NCBI GenBank assembly: GCA_964506075.1
Contig: CAZDKO010000029.1
Span: 1 to 19,055 of the forward strand
Reading direction: 5' to 3'
Source of the DNA: CAZDKO01 sp964506075 [NCBI: uncultured bacterium]
Lineage (GTDB): Bacteria; CAZDME01; JAYEMH01
Length of the DNA: 19,055 bases
The notes beneath the pieces were generated by a model, which was not told where the DNA came from, did not search any database, and worked only from the letters and a program-made list of their open reading frames with translations. The first letter of the stretch is position 1. The number at the start of each line of letters is the position of its first letter. Below, in pieces: positions 1 to 7,226 of the stretch. Made by a program: the position numbers and the translations under genes.

Positions 1-973
1 TGTATAAAGTAATCCAGCAGGCTAGAGGATGAAAAAACCAGGCTCTATCCCTGACCTTACTATATCCTCTTAGTGTCTCTATCAGTAAAGGGAAAATCAA
101 AAAAACATAAAGAATAAATTTTAATAAACCTTTCCGGTTTATTCTCCTCCAGGGATAAACACGAAAATTATTCCTTTCGTAAAATAAATAATCCATAATC
201 CTTCTTTTCTGTTTTTTGGCAAAAATGTCTGTTCTATCGGCAAAAAGATGAACGATTCCCATTTTAACTTTAGCAAATTTATTATGTCCATTTTTGACCA
301 TTTGATAAACCATATCCAAATCAAAAAGATAGGGCTGGTAATTAGTCTGAAGAACATATTTTTTCCTGGCCAGAAAACCATTAGCCCCGATGGTAGGAAT
401 ATTATCCTCCTGCAACTCTATAAGAAGATAATCCCCTTTATCCTGGGAGGATATTTTTACTCCCGTCCATTTTCCGGTTAAGTAACAATAGCGGTCATAA
501 TTACCTAAAAAAAGACAGATGGGGTCGTTCATTCCTAAAAGAGCGAAATAACGGTTTAATAAGGCATCTTCTTTCCGATAAGAATAATAAAGCGGTTCTG
601 AAGCAACGATATCCTGATTTTCAAAAGGAACCGTCATTTTTGTTAACCAGTCATTACCATCCAGAATGTTATCGCTGTCAATAAGGGCCACTATTTCATT
701 TCGGGCTTTATTGACCCCCACGGATTTTCCCGCTTCCGAGGTTTTCAGTGCATTATTAGCCAGAACGAAATTTAAATCTTTATACTTATCTTTATATCCA
801 TAGAAAATATCAAGGGTATTGTCATTGGAACCGGCATCAACCATTACAATTTCCATTTTATCTCTGGGATAATCCTGACTGATTATAGAATCAAAACACC
901 CCTCCAGTGTTTTTTCAGCATTAAGGGTGGGAATAACGAAGGAAATACTCTTAAATGATTCGGTCGTATTCAT
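1..973 (-). CDS. GT2-family glycosyltransferase, C-terminus cut off by window edge
   Basis: A reading frame of 324 complete codons stays open from an ATG at 973 to the left edge, so the C-terminus is missing. The N-terminus has the GT-A layout of family 2 glycosyltransferases: FVIPTLNAEKTL near residue 12, a QDYP motif, VDAGSNDNT near residue 46, and ALIDSDN near residue 96 as the likely metal-binding DxD. A hydrophobic stretch (FILYVFLIFPLLIE) and a second one at the edge suggest membrane anchoring near the C-terminus. It probably transfers a nucleotide-activated sugar to a lipid-linked glycan on the cytoplasmic face. The start lies 2 nt after the stop of the NRS/ER-like gene, so the two are likely co-transcribed and translationally coupled. 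Donor and acceptor cannot be read from sequence. The family call is firm. Confidence 0.88.
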   Translation of the reverse strand, partial: MNTTESFKSISFVIPTLNAEKTLEGCFDSIISQDYPRDKMEIVMVDAGSNDNTLDIFYGYKDKYKDLNFVLANNALKTSEAGKSVGVNKARNEIVALIDSDNILDGNDWLTKMTVPFENQDIVASEPLYYSYRKEDALLNRYFALLGMNDPICLFLGNYDRYCYLTGKWTGVKISSQDKGDYLLIELQEDNIPTIGANGFLARKKYVLQTNYQPYLFDLDMVYQMVKNGHNKFAKVKMGIVHLFADRTDIFAKKQKRRIMDYLFYERNNFRVYPWRRINRKGLLKFILYVFLIFPLLIETLRGYSKVRDRAWFFHPLACWITLY

Positions 974-975
974 AA

Positions 976-1803
976 TTATTTATTTCCGCTTACGTAACTG
1001 CGGACACATTCTTCCAAAACTTCGTCTATATGTCTCATTTTAAAGCCGGTTTTTTCCAGTTTATCCGCAGACAAAATTAAATTGCTCCTGACTAAATTCA
1101 ACTCTTTAAAACTGACTGATTTATAATCAAATCCGGAATCATATTTTTTATAAATGTCCAGCAGCTTTGAATATAATAAACCGCCTCTATTAACTATATT
1201 ATAAATCCCCCGGGCCTCAATCTTTATTAAATGCTTTAAAGCCTCTATGAAATCAGGAATATAAGTAACGGAATTAGGTTTATCAGAAATCTTTTTATAA
1301 CCAATCAGCTTGGTCAGCAAATTCCGGCGATGGGGACGATTATCCAAAGGGATTCTGATCCTGACAATTAAAATGTCAAATTGCCAGCTTAAAACTTCCA
1401 AAGCCCTCTCTGTATAGATTTTAGTCCGGCTATAAAACAAATCAAGAAAATCGGGAATTTCCGTTTCTTCTCTGGGTAAATTGTCGGATTCGTCAAAACG
1501 ATAAATACAGCCGCTGCTTACATGGATTAATTTAATCTTATTCCTTAAAGCCACCTCAGCTAATATAACCGGAACAAAGGTATTAGCGAAAAGGGTCTTA
1601 TCTTTATTTAATTCGCAGCCGTCTACATTCTTTTCCCCGACGTATCCTATACAGTTAATTAAAACCCCGGGATTATATTTTTTTATTTCTTTCTCTGCAT
1701 CTCTAAAGGATAAAATCCTTTCACCGGAGATACTGCATTTTAACTCTTCCTGTAATCTCTCGCCGATAAAACCTTTACCTAATATAAGTATCCGGTCATT
1801 CAT
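976..1803 (-). CDS. NRS/ER-like (RmlD-related) nucleotide-4-keto-6-deoxysugar epimerase/reductase
   Basis: A 275-residue extended SDR with a Rossmann glycine motif (G9-K-G-F-I-G14) and a YxxxK pair (Y124, K128). It resembles plant and giant-virus NRS/ER (UER1) proteins more than ordinary RmlD. The shared signs are the NVDGCE motif near 59-64, SSGCIYRFDE with C99, a DLFYSRTK segment, RIRIPL followed by LLTK165, and PNSVT near 176-180. Plant NRS/ER converts dTDP- or UDP-4-keto-6-deoxyglucose to the L-rhamnose nucleotide by combined 3,5-epimerisation and 4-reduction. From memory of that family, an active-site Cys and Lys serve epimerisation, and C99 and K165 sit at matching places. The gene overlaps rmlA by 8 nt. 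Plain RmlD-like reductase activity alone is the main alternative. The SDR fold is certain; bifunctionality is inferred. Confidence 0.82.
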   Translation of the reverse strand: MNDRILILGKGFIGERLQEELKCSISGERILSFRDAEKEIKKYNPGVLINCIGYVGEKNVDGCELNKDKTLFANTFVPVILAEVALRNKIKLIHVSSGCIYRFDESDNLPREETEIPDFLDLFYSRTKIYTERALEVLSWQFDILIVRIRIPLDNRPHRRNLLTKLIGYKKISDKPNSVTYIPDFIEALKHLIKIEARGIYNIVNRGGLLYSKLLDIYKKYDSGFDYKSVSFKELNLVRSNLILSADKLEKTGFKMRHIDEVLEECVRSYVSGNK

Positions 1804-2662
1804 TACTGCCTATTTTCTTTAAATAATCGCCGTAGCTGCCGTTTATCTTCCCGGCTAATTTAAATAAGGCGTCTTTGTTGATGTAACCCATGGTATAAGC
1901 AATTTCTTCAATACAGCCGATTTTTAATCCCTGTCTTTTCTCTATGGTTCTGATAAATAAAGCCGCATCAATTAAAGAATCGTATGTTCCCGTATCGAGC
2001 CAGGCATAACCCCGGCCTAAAAATTTAACTTTTAATTCCCCTCTTTTTAAGTATTCATTGTTTATATCGGTTATCTCAAGCTCATCCCGCCAGGAAGGTT
2101 TAAGTTTCTTAGCTATATCAACTACGCTATTATCATAAAAATAAAGACCGGTAACCGCCCAATTTGATTTCGGTTTTTTGGGTTTTTCTTCAATAGAACA
2201 TGCCTTGTCGTCTTTATCAAATTCAATGACACCATACCGTTCCGGATTTTCCACGTAATAGCCGAAAATAACGGCTCCTTTTTCCAGAGACGTCGCTTCC
2301 TTCAATACCTGAGTCAGATAATGGCCGTAAAATATATTGTCTCCCAAAATCAGGCAAACGTTATCCCCGCCGAGGAATTTTTCTCCGATAATAAAACTTT
2401 CAGCAATCCCTTTTGGTTCAGACTGAACGGCATAAGAAACATTTATACCCAGGTTTTTACCATTCCCGAATAAACCTTCAAAATTATCTTTATCCTGAGG
2501 ATTGGAAATTAAAAGAATATCTCTGATGCCGGCAAGCATCAACACTGACAGGGAATAGTAAATAATCGGTTTATCATAGACAGGAAGCAGCTGTTTACAG
2601 ATTGTTTTAGTAGCCGGATAAAGCCGGGTCGCTTTACCGCCGGCTAAAATAATCCCTTTCAT
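1796..2662 (-). CDS. rmlA: Glucose-1-phosphate thymidylyltransferase
   Basis: A 288-residue nucleotidyltransferase that makes dTDP-glucose from dTTP and glucose-1-phosphate, the first step to dTDP-6-deoxysugars. The N-terminal signature is LAGGKATRLYPATK, followed by KQLLPVYDKPIIYY. LILGDNIFYG carries the metal-binding Asp, and EEKPKKPKSNWAVTGLYFYD and WLDTGTYDSL are typical RmlA segments. The usual GGxGTRL glycine is Ala here, a substitution common in related pyrophosphorylases. Length matches the family (about 290). I chose the second ATG, at 2662. It overlaps the upstream stop as ATGA and has AAGGGG seven bases before it, whereas the first ATG at 2668 sits one base from that purine run. 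It overlaps the downstream NRS/ER-like gene by 8 nt. Confidence 0.95.
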   Translation of the reverse strand: MKGIILAGGKATRLYPATKTICKQLLPVYDKPIIYYSLSVLMLAGIRDILLISNPQDKDNFEGLFGNGKNLGINVSYAVQSEPKGIAESFIIGEKFLGGDNVCLILGDNIFYGHYLTQVLKEATSLEKGAVIFGYYVENPERYGVIEFDKDDKACSIEEKPKKPKSNWAVTGLYFYDNSVVDIAKKLKPSWRDELEITDINNEYLKRGELKVKFLGRGYAWLDTGTYDSLIDAALFIRTIEKRQGLKIGCIEEIAYTMGYINKDALFKLAGKINGSYGDYLKKIGSNE

Positions 2663-4161
2663 ACGCATTCCCCTTTTTTTCTTTTATATTTAAAATCAAA
2701 TAAATGCCCCATGACTTTAGCCGCGGCACGGGAAAAATATTTAATATCGGAAAAATCCCTGATGGAAATAATTTTGCGGAAAATAAACTCCGGGTTAAAA
2801 GAAACCCCGTACATCCCCTGAACCAGATTCATCAACTGTTCGCCGGAAAAATCTATCTTCATAACCGGCTCTTTCATATCGTATCTGGACCAATCCAGAT
2901 AATTAAGCAGTTTTTTCTCTTTACATTCTTCAAATAACGGTGTGCCGGGATAACAGGTAACTATGGTCGCCTGCATGGTGTAAGCCAGACCCTTCTTTAA
3001 AAGCCAGTTACCGAGTTTTAAAGTTTTCAAAGCCTCCTCATAAGTTTCCCAGGGATATCCGAACATCATGGTAATATGAGGATAAAGACCGGCCCGTCTG
3101 GCTAACTTACAGGATTCAATAATCGTTTCCACTTTCAAATTTTTATTAACCCGGTCCAGAGTTTGCTGATTGGCACTCTCCAGTCCAAAAAGTAAAAATC
3201 TAAACCCGGATTTTTTCATCAATTTATAATCATCAAAGTTCGCCGCGCCAAAACGCATGTTACAATCAAGGCCAATCTTCCGGTGATATCCCCTTTTTAT
3301 AACACCGCTACAGAAATCACGCAGCCATTTTCCCGGAGTCAAAGAACCGGCATCATCCATAATCTCTTTAACCGGATAATTATTAATTATATGCCCGATT
3401 TCGTCTAAAACATGCTCGACCGGCCTCACCCTGAAACCGGGATAAAGGTTCGTCCAGCTGCAAAAACTGCATTTTCCCCAGAAACAATCTCTCCCTGACA
3501 TAATATAGGTGCCGGGAGTCCGTTTATAATTACCGTTTTTATAAGCATAAAGCCACCATTTAGTCAAATTCCGGTCGATAAAGGGTGAATCGTCAAGGGT
3601 ATGGTTAAGTTGAAATTTACCGGTGTCCTTGATTTGCCCATTTTCCCGATAGAAGATACCGGGCTCCAGTCCGGCTAATGGCTGATGGCTGATGGCTGAT
3701 AGTTTAACTTTCTTAAGGATAGTACATAAATTAAGAAGTAAAAAATCGTAGTCGCCGCCGGTTAATATAAAATCCACTTTTGAATTTTCAAAGGATTCCC
3801 GGGGTAAGGCCGTGACGTGATCGCCAAAAAGGACAACCCGGGGTTCCGGTATTATCTCATTTTTAATATCATCAATGATTTTCCAGTGTTCCTTAATAAC
3901 CGGTGTTTTGGTTTCTATGGCAATTACATCCGGCTTCTCTTTTTTAAGAAATGCCAGAAATTGTTCCCGGTTTAAATCTTCAGCGATACAGTCGTTCCAG
4001 ATAACTTCAAAACCGTTCTTTTTAAGTAAAGTTGCCGCGGTAGCCGGAACCACCGGATAAATATAAGTAGGATTACGAAAATATTGAAACTGGCGGTTTT
4101 GTCCTAATGTAGCATAACCTTTGGTCTTATCTATAGGAGGATAAGAAATAATTACTTTCAC
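2659..4161 (-). CDS. B12-binding-type radical SAM protein of the polysaccharide cluster
   Basis: A 500-residue protein. Residues 1-190 resemble the cobalamin-binding N-terminal domain that precedes many radical SAM domains: a PxxPATAATLLKKNGFEV opening, then KPDVIAIETKTP, VVLFGDHVTALP and FILTGGDYDFLLLNL. The usual DxHxxG cobalamin histidine motif is not evident, so cofactor binding is uncertain. The radical SAM domain follows, with GRDCFWGKCSFCSW giving C226, C231 and C234. This is CX4CX2C rather than the canonical CX3CX2C. A GLESANQQTLDRVNK segment and HITMMFGYPWET are typical of the B12-radical SAM group. Start is GTG at 4161, sharing one base with the upstream TAG, with AAGGA nine bases before. 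Residues 154-163 are encoded by a heptad repeat. A role in modifying a sugar or carrier lipid is inferred from context only. Confidence 0.88.
   Translation of the reverse strand: MKVIISYPPIDKTKGYATLGQNRQFQYFRNPTYIYPVVPATAATLLKKNGFEVIWNDCIAEDLNREQFLAFLKKEKPDVIAIETKTPVIKEHWKIIDDIKNEIIPEPRVVLFGDHVTALPRESFENSKVDFILTGGDYDFLLLNLCTILKKVKLSAISHQPLAGLEPGIFYRENGQIKDTGKFQLNHTLDDSPFIDRNLTKWWLYAYKNGNYKRTPGTYIMSGRDCFWGKCSFCSWTNLYPGFRVRPVEHVLDEIGHIINNYPVKEIMDDAGSLTPGKWLRDFCSGVIKRGYHRKIGLDCNMRFGAANFDDYKLMKKSGFRFLLFGLESANQQTLDRVNKNLKVETIIESCKLARRAGLYPHITMMFGYPWETYEEALKTLKLGNWLLKKGLAYTMQATIVTCYPGTPLFEECKEKKLLNYLDWSRYDMKEPVMKIDFSGEQLMNLVQGMYGVSFNPEFIFRKIISIRDFSDIKYFSRAAAKVMGHLFDFKYKRKKGECV
3673..3702 (-). repeat. 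Heptad tandem repeat inside the radical SAM coding region
   Basis: Four consecutive 7-bp units. On the minus strand they read ATCAGCC three times and then ATTAGCC, preceded by CT. Because 7 is not a multiple of 3, the units fall in all three phases and encode LSAISHQPLA (residues 154-163). They lie in the linker between the end of the N-terminal domain and the LEPGIFYREN strand. Related heptads occur in noncoding DNA at 17140-17242. Confidence 0.85.
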
Positions 4162-5117
4162 TATTTTTCTTCCTTAAGTTTACGGGACACTATACCCTTG
4201 ATAAAATATAAGCCATAACAAAGATGAGTCAATATCGTCCCCAGAAAAACCAGAGGAATCAAGCTTAACTTATTTTTTATACTGAAAACAAACACCAGAA
4301 AAAGATATACGCCTATTGCGGAAAAATAAAGAGGTCTTAAAACAGGAAATACTAAAGCTAACACTCCACCGGCAAGAAGGGCGACAACAAAAAACGAAGG
4401 GATAAAGTAGGACAATCTGAATGAAGTGGCAGGATATCTTTTAGCAAAATAACCGCGATGAAGAGCATATCTGGAAACCTGCTTTAAATGAGGAATAAAG
4501 AGAGACCTTCGATGGTGATAGATAAATACCTCTGGATCATATATTATCTTTTTACCCGATTGTTTGGTAATTTCCAGGCATAAAGCCGTATCTTCTCCCG
4601 GCCAGAAGTTAGTTTTAAACCCTCCCAGCTCCTGTATCGTAGATTTACGGACGATAAAATTACAGGACGGAAAATCATCTACTTCTCTTAAACCCCGGGG
4701 AACATATCTATAGGTATACCCCCCTCCCCCTAAAAACGAAGAAAATACCAAGCCGCTGGCTTTTTCCCTTAAACTATCATTTTTAGGCGTTACGGCCGGG
4801 CCGCCTACAGCAACTATAGACTCGTCATGGAAATGTCTGATGGCTTTTTTTAACCAGTCTTTAAGCGGATAAGCATCATCATCAATAAATGCCAGAATTT
4901 CCCCTGAGGCCAATCCCATCCCCAAATTGCGCTTTTTAGGAGGGGTGATGTCTCCGGTGGGAATTACTTTGACTTTTGAATCACCAAAATCATTAACTTC
5001 TTTATCCGGTAAAACTAAAATTTCAAAATCATGATAATCAAGTTTGAGACATTCTTTTATACATTCTCGTAAATCTTCATTATCATTTTTTAGCGGTATA
5101 ATTATAGATACCTTCAT
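4161..5117 (-). CDS. Membrane-associated GT2-family glycosyltransferase (ExoA-like)
   Basis: A 318-residue family 2 glycosyltransferase. The opening VSIIIPLKNDNEDL, PPKKRNLGMGLASGEILAFIDDDAYP (acidic triad near residues 79-81), CNFIVRK near 152, and WPGEDTALC with the catalytic-type ED at 175-176 follow the family order. Residues about 239-260, 264-280 and 285-305 are hydrophobic, giving probably three C-terminal membrane segments, so it likely works at the cytoplasmic face of the inner membrane. The overall plan resembles ExoA-type chain-elongating transferases. The ATG at 5117 has AAGG seven bases upstream and lies inside the previous gene, a 35-nt overlap. It shares one base with the radical SAM gene downstream. 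Sugar specificity is unknown. Confidence 0.92.
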   Translation of the reverse strand: MKVSIIIPLKNDNEDLRECIKECLKLDYHDFEILVLPDKEVNDFGDSKVKVIPTGDITPPKKRNLGMGLASGEILAFIDDDAYPLKDWLKKAIRHFHDESIVAVGGPAVTPKNDSLREKASGLVFSSFLGGGGYTYRYVPRGLREVDDFPSCNFIVRKSTIQELGGFKTNFWPGEDTALCLEITKQSGKKIIYDPEVFIYHHRRSLFIPHLKQVSRYALHRGYFAKRYPATSFRLSYFIPSFFVVALLAGGVLALVFPVLRPLYFSAIGVYLFLVFVFSIKNKLSLIPLVFLGTILTHLCYGLYFIKGIVSRKLKEEK

Positions 5118-5904
5118 TTTTTAACCTTTTCTTCTGCATCTTTTCTGAGTAAAAATTACGGGAATTATGCTTGTCGTAATATTTTAAAATATGCAGGCGA
5201 TAAAATATAGCCATCGTATCCCACCAGATTTGGTATATGGCCTTTAGCCCTATCCGTCCGTATTTTCTCCGTGAAGTTAAAACTACCGGGGCCTGAGCTA
5301 TTTTATAACCCAGGTGGTGGGCATTTATTAAAAGCTCTAAATCAAAAGCAAACTTCTTAATTAAAATTTTAGGAAAAATTTCCTTCAAGGCTTCGTATTT
5401 AAAAAGTTTAAGACCGGTCTGAGTATCTTTTATCGGTAACCCGAATAAAAGATAAACCAGAAAAAAATAGACACTGCTTATAATTCTTCTGCCAATCGGA
5501 TAATATAACTTGGAGTTAGGATGCCGCTTTGAACCGATAACAATATCAGCTTCGTCCAAACGCATAATGTCAAAGAAAGTCTGTATCTGGCCGGGATGAA
5601 GGTCCATATCGGCATCCAGAAACACTACATAATCACCGTTAACAAACCGGCACCCATATTTTAAAGCCCGGCCTTTTCCGTAATTTGACCGGTTTTTTTT
5701 GACAATAACGTTATTATACCTGGAAGCAAAAGACAAAGCCTCCTCATAAGTATTATCTGAGCTTCCGTCATCAACAATAATAATTTCATAATCACAGCCA
5801 AAATCATCAAAGGTCCGGACTGTCTCTTCAAGATTGGAATAAATATGGCCGGCTTCGTTATAAGCCGGTATTATTATGGAAACCTTCCCTTTGAGATTTC
5901 TCAA
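5083..5904 (-). CDS. DPM1/Alg5-like GT2 glycosyltransferase (polyprenyl-phosphate sugar synthase type)
   Basis: A 273-residue glycosyltransferase with IIIPAYNEAGHI, VDDGSSDNT (residues 44-52), GKGRALKYG near 77 and the metal-binding DADMD at 97-101. DTQTGLKLF and a final R-K-Y-G motif are also typical of dolichyl/polyprenyl-phosphate mannose or glucose synthases. It probably loads a sugar on a polyprenyl phosphate or acts in glycan assembly. Only one marked hydrophobic stretch (about 140-156) is visible, and no C-terminal GtrA domain. The start is TTG at 5904: an in-frame TGA lies just upstream and the run GAGGGGGG sits about five bases before it. The end overlaps the next GT2 by 35 nt. The flippase gene ends 23 nt upstream. 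Confidence 0.92.
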   Translation of the reverse strand: MRNLKGKVSIIIPAYNEAGHIYSNLEETVRTFDDFGCDYEIIIVDDGSSDNTYEEALSFASRYNNVIVKKNRSNYGKGRALKYGCRFVNGDYVVFLDADMDLHPGQIQTFFDIMRLDEADIVIGSKRHPNSKLYYPIGRRIISSVYFFLVYLLFGLPIKDTQTGLKLFKYEALKEIFPKILIKKFAFDLELLINAHHLGYKIAQAPVVLTSRRKYGRIGLKAIYQIWWDTMAIFYRLHILKYYDKHNSRNFYSEKMQKKRLKNEGIYNYTAKK

Positions 5905-5927
5905 ATGCCCCCCTCATTTAACTTTAA

Positions 5928-7226
5928 TCAGTGTCCGGGCACAGCTTCAGCTTTTACTAACCATAAATTAGTAATAAATAATAAAACAGCGATGCCGCAG
6001 AGAATATAAAGGACCTGGGATAAAGTCTGATGAAATATAATAATCAAAACAGTCTGTAACACCGCAAAAAAAACCAGAGGATAAATGAAATTCTTACGGT
6101 GTATGGAAAGCTGGTAAAAGACCAAATTGTAAGCTAAAGCAAAAAATAACATCGCGATAGAAAACAACCACACCAGAGCAATACTTTCCGAATATTCCCC
6201 GCCCGACAAAATTCTTATAATAAAAGAGGGGTACAAAATGCAAAATAAAGATGCCCCTCCACAAAGTAACCCCGTAATTACGAGGCTCTTTTTAAGAACG
6301 TGTAAAGTAGATTTTTTCTGAGCGTATAAATTAGAAACCTTGGGAAACATTACGATAGTAACAGCTCCGGGTAAAAAAAGAATTATTTTACCCGCCATCT
6401 GGGCTATTGAATAGAAGCCCGCTTCTAAAGGAGAAAAAAAATGTTTAACCAGAATAATATCCCCGTTAACTAAACCCATAAAGCAAAGAAGAACAATAGT
6501 TACGGGAATAAAATATTTATATAACTCTTTAAATTCTACTTTACCTGACTCATCGTTATTATTATTAGCAACTGAAACAGCTGATAATTTACGTTCTCTG
6601 GCGACATAACGTTTCAAAGGGAAAAAAGACAAAAAGAACATGGCTATGCTGGATATAATATAAGCAGTTAACGCTCCCATCACCTTAAATCCTAAACTGA
6701 CCAGGACTATCCCCATAATCAGTTTTAATCCGCCGCTAATGACCACGCTTAAACCAAAAGATTGAAATAACTGCAAACCCTGTAATCCCCCCAGAGTAAG
6801 GGGGACGATAATAGTAACCAACATTATCACCCCGACAGCTACTACCGGAGCAATTTCGGTCATTTGAAGAAATGAAGCAATGCGTTTACTGGATAGAGTA
6901 ATAATGATAAAAAATATCAGGCCGAAAATTGACACTTTTTTAGTCAGCATAAATAAAAAAGTTCTTATTTTACCCCATTGATGGCGGGCGTGAAAGGTAG
7001 AAATGAATTTGGTAATAGCCGTCTGCAGAGTGCCGGTAGGAACGGAAATAATCATAAGTAAACCCACCAGTGAATTTAGAACGCCATATTCAATCGGGGT
7101 TAAATTCCTCACCATATATAATTGATAAAATAAACTAAAAACACTTCCGAGGGAAGTAGCCACAAAAACCCAGCTGATGTGTTTTAGCAGCTCATCTCCC
7201 CGTCTTATCTTTTTTAAAAATTGCAT
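5928..7226 (-). CDS. Wzx-like oligosaccharide flippase (polysaccharide biosynthesis protein, MOP superfamily)
   Basis: A very hydrophobic protein of 432 residues with about a dozen membrane segments by eye. Its N-terminus, HISWVFVATSLGSVFSLFYQ followed by RNLTPIEYGVLNSL, is typical of the polysaccharide export family. These proteins flip undecaprenyl-linked repeat units across the inner membrane. A charged, asparagine-rich loop (VANNNNDESGK) splits the two halves, as expected for the central cytoplasmic loop. I chose the ATG at 7226; an upstream in-frame TTG at 7247 would add seven residues. Neither has a convincing Shine-Dalgarno sequence, and both lie within the end of the upstream SDR gene, so initiation may depend on coupling. 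A lipid II-type flippase is less likely in this context. Confidence 0.9.
   Translation of the reverse strand: MQFLKKIRRGDELLKHISWVFVATSLGSVFSLFYQLYMVRNLTPIEYGVLNSLVGLLMIISVPTGTLQTAITKFISTFHARHQWGKIRTFLFMLTKKVSIFGLIFFIIITLSSKRIASFLQMTEIAPVVAVGVIMLVTIIVPLTLGGLQGLQLFQSFGLSVVISGGLKLIMGIVLVSLGFKVMGALTAYIISSIAMFFLSFFPLKRYVARERKLSAVSVANNNNDESGKVEFKELYKYFIPVTIVLLCFMGLVNGDIILVKHFFSPLEAGFYSIAQMAGKIILFLPGAVTIVMFPKVSNLYAQKKSTLHVLKKSLVITGLLCGGASLFCILYPSFIIRILSGGEYSESIALVWLFSIAMLFFALAYNLVFYQLSIHRKNFIYPLVFFAVLQTVLIIIFHQTLSQVLYILCGIAVLLFITNLWLVKAEAVPGH

Noticed and set aside
139-381. Minus-strand 80-codon open frame within the left-edge GT2
   Set aside because: It is a different frame of the same strand, overlapped by the longer GT2 frame with clear motifs that stays open from 973 to the edge.
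2663-2668. Upstream ATG of rmlA as the start
   Set aside because: It is one base from the purine run; the ATG at 2662 has proper spacing and an ATGA overlap with the previous stop.
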